The notes under the pieces were generated by a model. It saw only the letters and a program-made list of their open reading frames with translations, was not told the origin of the DNA and made no database searches. Shown piece after piece: positions 46,850 to 57,520 of a DNA stretch of 64,000 nt (positions within the stretch are counted from its first letter, which is position 1; the number at the start of each line of letters is the position of its first letter). Source of the stretch: Rotaria socialis (taxonomy: Eukaryota; Rotifera; Eurotatoria; Philodinida; Philodinidae); NCBI GenBank assembly GCA_905331475.1, contig CAJNYU010002679.1, positions 28,847-92,846 of the forward strand, given 5' to 3'. The position numbers and the translations under genes are program-made.

Positions 46850-48076
46850 TTAGATGGTTTGAGAACGTGATTCATAGAAATTTGCAATCCATTTGTCGAT
46901 CTCGTCTAGATCATAGGTGAACATTTCTGCATCAGGTTCTGCTTTCAATAATAATTGACCTTCATAGATGACAAAGAATCGAAATGGCCATGATCCATAG
47001 GTGTTATGAAAAGTATTGTTCATATCATCGACAAGCATCGGCATTTCGAAGTTGAAATTCTTTTTGAATCTTCGAGCATTTTCAAGTCGTTCTTCAAGTG
47101 TTTTCGGTTGTTCAACGCATGAAATTGTTTCACCAACTGGCCATTCATCTTTTGAATGTGCCTCAGCAATATAGATTGCAACGAGTTTTATTCCATTCGG
47201 CACATGTGAGCGAACAAGCGCGCTAAATGAAAAGCAGAAAAACATTATAGGTTTAAATTCAAAGTAAGACTTTTACTTCATTCGCTCAACATTTGCACGA
47301 AATGGAGGTCAGGTAGTTGAGCCGGCCAATATTATTAATGGTTGGCCAGCTGAAATTTGCGAGAAGAGTGTCGTTGGTTGCCCATCTGTATTATACAAGT
47401 TGACATCTCGAGCGCATTCATTTTGTTGAACTACACCTTGTGAAATTTTGTTGTATTTAACTACAAAAAAAGAAAAAATGCATAAACCATAGAACTTATC
47501 TTTTCGAAATATTTACCATAAAAAGCTGCTTGAATGATAGGATCGTCTGGAAAACGATATAGAGCAGTACGTAATGCATTGACATCTTGACATCCGAAAT
47601 GTTTGACTACATGTTGTTGTACAAGATCATGTACATAACTAAAATAGCCGAAAAATTCAACTTTCAATTGTTCAGCAATACGAAAATGATACGTACGTAA
47701 CAGCTGCCTCGTCAGTGTGATATTCATCCATGAGTTTTTGAATTGAATCCGACAATCGAAGACGTGTTTCATAAAGAATCATTTCGCGAACTGTTTCAAT
47801 CGGAGGAAGTTCATCGGATAATTTAACGGTATCAAATCCCATATGACCTGATGTTGGAAAAAACATACGACACATCATTCTTTCTCTCTCCTGTGGTGGT
47901 GATCTAGGGCGTGGTGGTTGATAGCGTGGTAATTCCGGAAGGGATTGTGGAATAGATAATCCATTATTAACAATCGGTGGTGTCCCTTCGGCACGAATTG
48001 CTGCTGCTGTTTTTCGTGCTATTTCAGCATAATGCTTTTCAACAGGCTCAGAAGTAGACGTCTTACTGACGTCCAT
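46850..48076 (-). CDS. Iodothyronine-deiodinase-like selenoprotein, 352 aa with one Sec
   Basis: Exons 48076-47697, 47638-47517, 47460-47277 and 47222-46850, all GT-AG and in frame if TGA at 47311-47309 is read as selenocysteine. The active site then reads LIILAGSTTUPPFRANVERM, the deiodinase signature GS-x-T-U-PPF. It is followed by the family's thioredoxin-like core: LVAIYIAEAHSKDEW (conserved EAH..D.W), the long NFEMPMLVDDMNN strand, and GSWPFRFFVIYEGQLL. Known reaction of the family: reductive deiodination of thyroid hormones. In invertebrates the substrate is unsettled. Unlike vertebrate enzymes it has a ~190-residue N-terminal extension, Pro/Arg-rich then helical, and no membrane anchor when started at ATG 48076. 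The hydrophobic stretch upstream lacks an in-frame ATG. The SECIS at 46693-46771 completes the case. Confidence 0.9.
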
Positions 48077-49433
48077 TCTTCTGCGTTGTTTTGATGTAAA
48101 TGTAAGGTAAAATGAAAGAAAACATGCGACAAAGAAAAAAAAGGAAAAAGAAAATTTATGTCCTTGCACCACATTGTTGTAATATTTACTGTAATATCAT
48201 ATTGACTGTCAGTTTTATAAGTAGTAATAAATATAAAAAAAATCGTTAAATAATGTGAATCATATTTTCCTACTGAAATGGAAAAAAATAAGTAAGACGC
48301 AAGTGCTTGGTATGAATCATCATCTGTTCTGTGTCAGATGATCATTCTGAATCTTTTATCACGAAGGAAAAAATAGCGAGCGTGTACTTTGAATAGGATG
48401 CATAAAAAACATGCAGGCTGTTTTTTTTATCAACCGTTATTCTATTCATTCAATTTTTAAAGGTACAATATTTTAAAACACAACATTTGCAGCAATAGGA
48501 TCGATAAATCAACTGATTGAATTCAGTTTGAAAATACTTCATTTGTTGGAGATATTTGAAATCTCGATTGGTACAAGACGTGGGAACAAAGTATCTGAGA
48601 ACAGGAGTTAAACTACGTTTTCTTTGTCGAAATAGAACTGTGAGGCAAGATGACAAAAAATTGTACCTTTAGGAAATTTCTTTTTTTCAGTATCGCACTC
48701 TCTGACATACTTATTTATATCATTAGTAGCTACTTACAAGTTTACCGGTTGTTTTTTATGACTAACAACCGATGTCAAATACTTTACACCGAATGGCCTA
48801 CCAACAATTTTTATACTACTTAACTGATATTAATTTAAAAACGATTACCTTGATCTATAAACTACAATTTACTTCTAAGAGATGTTTTACTGAATTGATA
48901 TATATCATACAGAATGGCATAGATCCAATCGGTTTATAGAATGTTAGGATGGATTGGAATTCTACGATATTTCTGTTGATAAATTTAAGCATCATGACGT
49001 TGTTCCGGTTTAATTTAATGTGCCACTTACTCAACAACAAAAAAATCAATGTAAACTACTACAATTGATTATGGCATACCCATCAGTGTTCTACTCTGTT
49101 ATTCTTTTCTGAAAGGGCAGTGTTCAAAATTTCTTAGGAATGTCTTCCGTTCACGCTCTGCAGCAATGCGCTATCGGTGTTTATACTCTGATCTTACGTA
49201 GTACGATTCATTTGATTATAGTATGATATTTTTCTTTCAAATTTATGACTTGACGTACAAGGCACACGATAGGGCAAGAATAAATCAACAAGTCTATTAA
49301 AAGAAAAGATCTGCTGTTTTCATTGTACGCGCATATATTTTCGTGCACACGGGTATAGTTTATTAGAAACGTTTATAATCTGTCGTTATTGTTTAATTGT
49401 TAAATAATCAATGTAATACGTGGTTGAATTAAT
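48077..49433. other. Intergenic, deiodinase to GPCR relic
   Basis: AT-rich, no supported gene. A 32-codon open extension with a Phe-rich hydrophobic run precedes the deiodinase ATG in frame, but begins only at GTG. Nothing else recognised. Confidence 0.45.
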
Positions 49434-50376
49434 CTATGTCGTAGAATAAAATAAACTTTTATTGGATTTATCATTTCTGTATTCAACCATCCCGGTATGG
49501 TATATTGAACGAGAAATGGCGTCAACAATGGCATAGCATAAGATGCATATATGAAAAATAAAGATACATTTCGATTGAAGAACTATTGTATAAGATAGCC
49601 AACATATGATGTATGCACCAGCAACTAGTACAGCCTGCATAATCATTTTTCGAGCACGATACCATTGTAAACGTTGAAGGCTTTTCTTCTGAATAACAAA
49701 TCGAATGGGCAAGAGAATACTTGAGACTATTGTCAATAACATAGGCGAGAAAGTATCAAGCCATATGTAAGTTGTTGCCAAATGTTTTTCACGAACTGCG
49801 CACGTATAGCCACACGTAAAACGAGAATAATCAAAGTGTAGATCACCACATGTTACAATAGCATTCATAGTAATATAATATATTATATCATTTAATATAG
49901 TAAGAAAAAGTGGAATATAATGAGATAATACGCGAGAGCGACGTGTGTGATAATAATTAGGACGAAAAAACAAGAAAATGCCGTTCAATATGCATGAATG
50001 CCATCAATACACGATTCATTCCGGACATGGTAAAGAAGGAAATATTGAATATGGTACAAGCCCATGTGGTACGAGCAGGTGCAAACAAGACCATAGATAG
50101 GCTTGTGTAAATGGTAAATCCAATGCAATTGCCCATATAGATGCATATAATAAACAAGCGAGTACATGATTTTGTAATTGTTTTAATGGATTGTTCTTTT
50201 CACCGAAACGAATACTTTGTAAAGCACAAAAAAAATGAAGGGATTTGTATAATAGTAAGAATAAGGAGTGCTATGGTGTTATCGTTCATCTTATAAAAGT
50301 TAAATGAACATAGCACTAAAACGAGTCATGATATTATAAAAGGATTTGCTTCTGACATTATTTGCTTTGTCATTAT
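49434..50376 (-). pseudogene. Rhodopsin-like GPCR relic (bdelloid type)
   Basis: Seven-helix receptor sequence can be followed across frames. A first helix (IALLILTIIQIPSFFLCF, ~50300-50230) is followed by NHVLACLLYASIWAIALDLP in a second frame. Helix 3 ends in an ERH motif (AFMHIERHFLVF) in a third frame. Helices 4-7 (including CWLSYT, helix 6) lie in an intact last frame ending at 49434. Breaks fall at a T8 run near 50230, near 50100, and at a T6 run at 49970-49965; a stop codon also lies before helix 1. Two breaks are in homopolymers, so sequencing error is a partial alternative, but the total damage favours a pseudogene. Confidence 0.7.
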
Positions 50377-50966
50377 GCGTAGCAGAGAAGAGAGTTTTAT
50401 GAGTCTATGCTATTTTTATCGATAAATAAGTGAGCTCAGAAAAATGATTGTGTTTAAAATAATAATATGTTGTTGGAATTTTTACTGAAACTTTTTTATA
50501 GATTGTTTTACACTTTTCGTAATATTGAAATCCTGAAAAAACGAAAGTACCGGTATATTACTGGAAAAAAGACGAATTTTTTTGTGGTTCGAACAATGTT
50601 GACTTCATCATCTCGTTTTTTTCTTCGTCGTCTAATAAAAGTGATTAAGAAAAACAATGTGATATTCTTCGATCCAATTATTGAACTTCAGTTTTTCTTC
50701 ATTGAAATATTGATTGATCCTTTTTCTTTTATTAAATAGGTTATTACATTCGAATTGATGAATTCTATCATTAGCCTGAGATATTCGTCAATTTATTATC
50801 TGTTGCCTACAAATATAACATACATGCGGAATGACTGTATCAGTCAGTCATTGAAAAATAAGGCAAGATAAAAATAAAATAAATACGGGGATAAACAATA
50901 CACACGCCTGAGATAGTAAAATACAAGAAAACAAAACTATGAACACCGGATAAAAATGTTTCTTCT
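50377..50966. other. Intergenic, GPCR relic to nuclear receptor 3' end
   Basis: AT-rich. A 90-codon + strand frame (50467-50739) is Phe/Lys-rich low complexity and not accepted. Holds the 3' UTR of the nuclear receptor gene. Confidence 0.45.
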
Positions 50967-53900
50967 CTATAATGATGACGAGACAAGTGCTTGTTGATCG
51001 GCTTTTTCATATTTAACCATTGAAGACGAGGACGACGATGATGATGCAACATTCATTTTAAAAATACATGGAATGATTTTAGAGATTTGCACTGAACCTT
51101 TAAGAGACATAGACAAAAGAAACGAAATATAAATTTTATTCATGACAAAATCAACGTACCAATTAAGCCAACAAAGAAAATTTCTTCAATTATGCTCGTA
51201 TCAATTTCAGCTAAAGATGATAATTTAAGTAAAAGTCGACCTAATCGTAATTCATCATATGATGTTGATAATAATCGATCGTTTAAACAATCGCGGAGTT
51301 CTTTATATATTAATATACGATATGCATCAATTTGATCGTAGGATTGACTAAATTCTAAATTAAGATAAAAAATAAAATGCATAAACGGCTAAAATGCAAA
51401 GTATGATTTCGCTGGTGAGTTATAAAATTTCTATTTCCGAACTCATTCCCTTAAGCTATTTTTATGCAATATTTCAGCCAATAAAATGAATGAGTACTTC
51501 ATACTTTATGATGAAAAATGATTGATAAAATAGTCTTGGATTAGACATCAAACGTCTCTCTAAGTCTAAGACGTGGGACAGTAGAAGATTTATATAGAAA
51601 TGCTCAAGGCAATTACGTCTATTTCAAAAATGCGTAACTTTTCTTTAAATAGAAAAGACTCGAAAATGAGCATCAGAATACATTCTATGATTATTTCTCG
51701 TGTTAAATTCTTTTATACAACATCGATATATGGGTAGAATCCCTTGAGTTCAATGTTTTAACATTAACATGTGCATCAGGCTTATTGAACATTCTCAAGG
51801 TTAGAATCAGATAGCTATCCTAAAGATAAGAAATAGTTTCTTTTAAGTGCGTTAGACTAGAATAAGTCGGATCTGATGCGTAAGTAGATTGTCGCAAAGC
51901 TGCTTTTTTCCCCCAAAGGAATAAAATAATCTTGAACTATATTTACCATTGCTTTGACTGGGATTAAACACTAACATTAATTTTAAATAAGCGTATTCGA
52001 TAGATGTCACTTGTAGACGATCAAACTCGTATAAAAGCGATTGAATACGTCGTAATTGGTTATACTTATTTGATTCATAGTTATCTAATTTCTCTAGAAC
52101 AGAAACAAAACAAAAACGAAAATTCAAATAAATATTTATCTAAAATCTCCTACTAGTAAGTAATGTTGTTAAAATATTCGGTAAATTAACAGTAGGCGAA
52201 CATTGCAGAAGACTAAGAATAAATAATGGTAACCAATTGTTTTGTATGAGAATTATTTTAAGTTGTGTACTAGAAAACCGAACAAGAAATTGAATCAATA
52301 AGAAAAAAAAATGCTAATCGACTTACTCTAATGCTTGAAAACACGTATTACATTTAATCCAATCAATTGACTGAAAAAGAATACGCGATGCAGTTTCACA
52401 AATAAAACTGTTCGTTGGTTGTAAATCAGGATTTATCGGAGGAGCCGGCGGTGTTATTGTAAATATACTAGTCATCTCAGTTACCAGTGGACCTAAATTT
52501 ATTTCAAGTAAAATTTCCTATATGATCAAAAAACAAGCCAGTAGATGAACTAACGTTCAATTTGTTCCCAATAGTATTTTTCATTAATAAGATAGTGATG
52601 TTGAGTGGATACAACAGGTTTATTATTTGTATTTGATCGAGTCTATTAGTAAATTAATAGCTACAAGAATTTCAATAAGAGAAAAAAGGTTCATTACATG
52701 TGATGCAGCTTTTGCTAGATTATCAAAAGCTCTTGTAATAGCTATGGCATGATGATTATTTGCTGTTTCAATTTTCATATTACAATCAATATGAAGATTT
52801 GTTGTTGTACTTATAGATGATGACGATGACGATGATGGAGGAGAAAGAAAAGCAGCTACAAAAATAATCAATAGAATACGAATGAAAAATATTTTAGAAT
52901 AAAATCTATACGTGTTGTCGGCGTTTTGACTCTTGATGTCGACGAAAGAATGCTATGAAGAGTTTTATTTTCATTTACTATTCGCATTGCACTATCATTT
53001 TTATTATTAGAAAATGATTGCATATCATTTGAAGATGAATTTAATACCTAAACAAAGAACAAAATGAATCATAGGAAGAAAAAAAGATTTGAAATTTTTA
53101 TTTACATTGTGTTCATTTTGTTTTCGTACGCATTGATTATTATTTCTATTGGATGCTAGTTCATTCTTATTTGTATAAGGTCGTCGTTCATTTTGAACAG
53201 CTTCAACTCGCATGCCTACTTGAAGACATTTTTGTAATCGACAATATTGACACCTTTATATGCGTAGAAATAAGAATAGAAGTCAAAACTATCAGTTTAT
53301 TATTTACCGATTTCGCATGAATTTATTTATTGGACAATCTTTCGTACTTAAACATGTGTATAATACTTGTTTACGTATACTTCGTTTAAAAAAGCCTTTA
53401 CAACCCTAAAGAAATAGATAGACAAATGAATTCTATGAAGTCTTATGCAGATAGAAAGGTAAATTACTTCACAAGAAAGTACACCATAATGTCTGCCCGA
53501 TGCACGATCTTGACAAACACAACACAATAATGATAAATCTTCATTTGTTGTTGATGCTGTTGTTCCGTCGCCACTTGAAATATTTGAATGACATTCATTA
53601 TGATCATTAGTATTGATGATCAATGAATCTATTTTTTAATAAGATTATTTTAAAAAATATCAAAAGTTATGAACTTACTTGAAAGACTTAAAAGACCATT
53701 AGCAGCTACTGTTGTTAATGGATTTGGTGAAGAAGATGTTGTGGTTGTTGTTGTTGTTGTTGTTGTTGCATTCATTTCATTATTAGAAAAATTATATCTG
53801 TTATCCTAGAAAAAAATTCAATAGATATGTAAGAATAATAAAATATTTTATTTTAATTCTTTGATAATATCTCTATTGCTAAATCGATCGTTATTCTTAT

Positions 53901-56065
53901 CTATTAGATCTTATAAAGGTTATTCGATTTTCACCATAATTCCTTGTATTTGACTTCTTGCGAATTTTTCATTTCGATAAGATTTACTTATCTATGGTCT
54001 GTTCTTAGCAAGGAGAAGAAAAATGATTGCTATATTATATTAACATAAATAATATTCGCTTATTGTTTCTTGTTTAGATAATTGCATTGTTATAGCTGAC
54101 TACAAGTGAACTCTTATGTTCGACCTTGTTATACAAGACAAGAAGAAAAAAACACTCCTTTTGATTTTCAATCACTTCAGTACATATTAACCTGGTAAAT
54201 AAAATGAAAGAAGACCTTCACAGTCTCATTTTCAAGTACCGCCGATTCGTCTAGTCTACTGCTTAACTTCGATGCGAAGGGTTGTATTCTTATTTTTAGA
54301 TCAAAAGAATCATTCGAAGAAAAAAATCTTAATATTTAACATAATTTTCCGCAATTTGCATGCAAATTGTAACTAAGAATTTAAAACGAAGAAATTCTAG
54401 AGAAAATCAACGATAATTTTTCACTACACAGAATTTGATAATATAAAAGTTGATTGTAATTACAGAGGAAATTATTCTTGTATTCATGACAAGACACTGA
54501 ACTCATAATATCGGTATAATTTCTTCGGCATCAATTCGTGAGAAATCTAGTGGCGTAGGATTTTCCCAGAGAAATGGTTAACTTGTATCATCATAACAAA
54601 ACAAGAAGGTTTACTTTCAATTTGTTGATGCTAGAAAATTGGTTATAGAGTATTCAATAGGTTCTGGTATTTCCCATTCGTTTCACTATTGAAAACTCTC
54701 TATGTGAATTACCATTATGAAGAAAATAGATCTGTCCGATCAACTTTAGGAATTTCTGTAGACACATACAAAAATAAACAAAACAGTTATCATTTATTAG
54801 TGACCTATAGTCTATTTACGAATACTCTTTAATAAGATAAACAATATTTTATGCGTGCCAAATTTATTCATGGTTATTTCAATATGAGAGAATGTCCATA
54901 GATTCGATCTTATGTTTTGAAAATAATGTGATCGTTATCTACGCAATTTAGGAGAAACGGAGTATATACATATATAGACCATATTGTCATTCCTATAGTA
55001 CGAAACGATTGAGGTTAGTTAGTAGCTTTTGCTTTAATATTCTCAAAACAATAGAAATTTCATGAAATGATATTTCAATCTTTGATGATTTTTATCTCTG
55101 TTTAGTTTGCTGATAACAATAACAGTATCTCGTTTTTTGTTGGAGTCAATTTTTCCCCTTGAATTCATAGTTGTTTATAAACAGAGAACAGACGAGAGCG
55201 AAAGGACCTTGGAATTAAATCTGTTTTCATGACTGAAGATTATCGAACATTCCTTTTTCTCTCTCTCTCTCTCTTGTATTTGGTTGTTTATTCACAATTT
55301 TCAATGATTGTTTGCTAGTTTCAAGGTTAAGTCGTTTTTGTTACGGTTACGTTTTCCTTTCACTGATTTACGTCAATGATACAACATTTATTCACCTTCA
55401 ATATCGTGCGTTTCGTCTTTTTTTTATTTGTTATAATCCTAAGAATATGAATCAGACATAGTAGCAGTTGCAACAAGGTCGCCGTCAGTGTTTTGTCGAC
55501 CTTCACCAACGAAGGCTACCACCCTCACAACTCATTTATTGTCCTTGCCATTTTATTCTTTCTTCTCTGATGCTACATCCCCCCACACACACACTCTCCA
55601 TCTCCCTCCTTTCTTTCTCGTTCGCTTGAGACATTAGTATTGCGCACTAAGCACGTTCAAGGTCAACTTTATGAAAATGTTATTGCAAAGTTTATCTATA
55701 AAAATGTTATTAGCAGTTATTAAAATTTCTTTCGACTAACTTTATTGTTCCAATTTAATAAGAGAAAAGTTATTAGAAAAAAACAAAAGAAGACTACTTA
55801 CATCGTTGATCTTGAAATATCGTGCTGTGGATTCAGACTGCTGAGGTTGACAGTAATTTTGTTGTTGAATAGAAAGTAAAGTCTCTCGTCGAACACGTTT
55901 ACGATGCGGTAATATCGTATCATGTATCAATGGATCATCATATAGTTTATCTTCGTCCGAATTTTGATTAGAATTAAGTTGAGATTCATGCGCCATTCGA
56001 ATTAACGAGCCTGAATGATGTTCACTATCATCATTAATAATGTCGGTTCGTCGTCCCATTAACAT
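50967..56065 (-). CDS. NR2C (TR2/TR4)-like nuclear receptor, 623 aa, twelve exons
   Basis: Exons 56065-55802, 53805-53679, 53628-53468, 53405-53308, 53253-53106, 53047-52912, 52855-52698, 52517-52327, 52269-52154, 52093-51947, 51354-51160 and 51097-50967; all junctions keep frame. After a ~180-residue N-terminal region with a poly-Thr run, the two-zinc-finger DNA-binding domain begins [19 protein letters not shown], with P-box CEGCKG and the second finger [12 protein letters not shown]...CQYCRLQKC. It leads to [14 protein letters not shown], close to TR2/TR4. The ligand domain shows [18 protein letters not shown] (helices 3-5), [18 protein letters not shown] (helix 8) and [20 protein letters not shown] (helices 10-11), the last strongly NR2C-like. 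A Ser run lies in the linker and another near the end. Known role: DNA-binding orphan receptor, often repressive. The exon 1 link across a 2-kb intron is the least certain part. Confidence 0.88.
53806..55801 (-). other. Long first intron of the nuclear receptor gene
   Basis: 2 kb of AT-rich sequence between donor GTAAGT and acceptor ttttctag. It includes a short CT run at about 55258-55274. A second promoter for a shorter isoform starting in exon 2 is conceivable, but there is no direct sign. No other gene seen. Confidence 0.5.
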
Positions 56066-57520
56066 CGATATTATTAATTACATATACATGGATATAATTC
56101 GTTTGACTTGAAAATGAAAACTGTTTTCTTACCAATGATGACGTTTAATTCATACCTGCTGATAAAACAATATACATATGTCCGAGTATGTTTGTGAAAA
56201 AATAACGTGCTACTTCTGATAAAGTTTGGCAAAATCGGCGACAACAGAATACAAGATACAGAAAAAAAAGAAGTGACCTGTTTTCTTGCTCTTCCTCTCA
56301 GTTAAGTCGATTGTTCGTCCGCCTTTTCTTCTTTCTTTTTTTCTGCTTCCCTTCCCTCGTGTACTGCTGTTATGTCCTTTTCTGATTCCTCTTGCCTTCT
56401 GGAGTACGTATCTGTGTATAGAGTTTCGTTTGTTGAGAAGGGTAGCGAAGGTAGAAAACGACAGTAATAGAAGCGTGTGAAGATCTCAATGCCTTTTTCT
56501 TTATTGTACCATAAATAGATTACTACAATATGGAATAATGCCATCCTTATTAATCGAAAATTAAGTCATAATTCATTAGAGTTTATCAATTGAAGCATAA
56601 AACTATGTTGACAGTAAAACAAAAAGAAATATTGAAGGTTGCTCAAAAGAAAAAGAAAGAGGAGGGAGGAAGTACAGTAGTTATCCATTCGACATTTTAT
56701 AGAATAAATAAATACGCAGTAATCAACAGATGCGTATAAGGAGACGCGAGAAAAATGTATGTGAAATGCAGAAAAAAAAGGTTATTGAGGTCTATAAGCA
56801 AAACAGCAAATACGAACTAAAACAGAAAAGAGCCGAGATTGATACTAAGAATAGTGACCAAACAAAAAGCGAGAAAAAAAGAAAGACAAATGATATTATT
56901 AAACAACAAAACCTTCGATTCGTAGTAATAGCAACAAGTCAACACGACGTAAACAAATGCATTTTTTTTTCTTTGTTCTTCAATTTTTTTCTCTTCTCTA
57001 CTCTTATCAACGATTGACTTCGAGACTTACGTTAGACACATATGTGCACCTATATTCAAACGAGAGGCACAGAGATACCAACCTTTGATCGCTTCAAGGT
57101 TCAGTTCACGTACTTGAAATGGGGTCATACAAATCACTCTTTTTTTTCTTTATCAAAGTTCAACGAACTTGTTTAATTAGATTTTTATTTCTATACCAAA
57201 TTCATCCACTGTTTGCGTTGCTTACAATGTATATATAGTGAAGAAGGAAAAAAAAACGAACAACGATATACATATATATATAAACTTATATAAAAAGAAC
57301 AACAATGTCTCGTCATAATCGAGAATACAACACAATTTATTCTTAGTACTCAATCTCTTCCTTTTTCCAATCTAATCTGTTTCTTTTGTTGGTGTACAAA
57401 CGTTCCCAATCATATATATCAAAAAAGAAAAAGAAAACAAAATAAATTACATACAAGATAGAAAAGACAATTAAAGAGATGAACAACAAAAGAAAAAAAT
57501 GAATCATCATCATATACTTA
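56066..57520. other. Intergenic, nuclear receptor 5' side to KDM6 3' end
   Basis: Purine-rich and pyrimidine-rich low-complexity stretches (56260-56480, 56640-57000). Open frames there are Lys/Arg/Glu-rich by composition and not accepted as genes. The left part should hold the nuclear receptor promoter. Confidence 0.45.

Noticed and set aside
47309..47311. TGA as a true stop ending a short protein or marking a pseudogene
   Set aside because: The TGA is at the exact deiodinase Sec position, the family core continues in frame across a further intron, and a SECIS-like hairpin follows the TAA.
56730..57017. 95-codon + strand frame rich in Lys/Arg/Glu
   Set aside because: A purine-rich tract gives this composition automatically; no domain or conservation signal.
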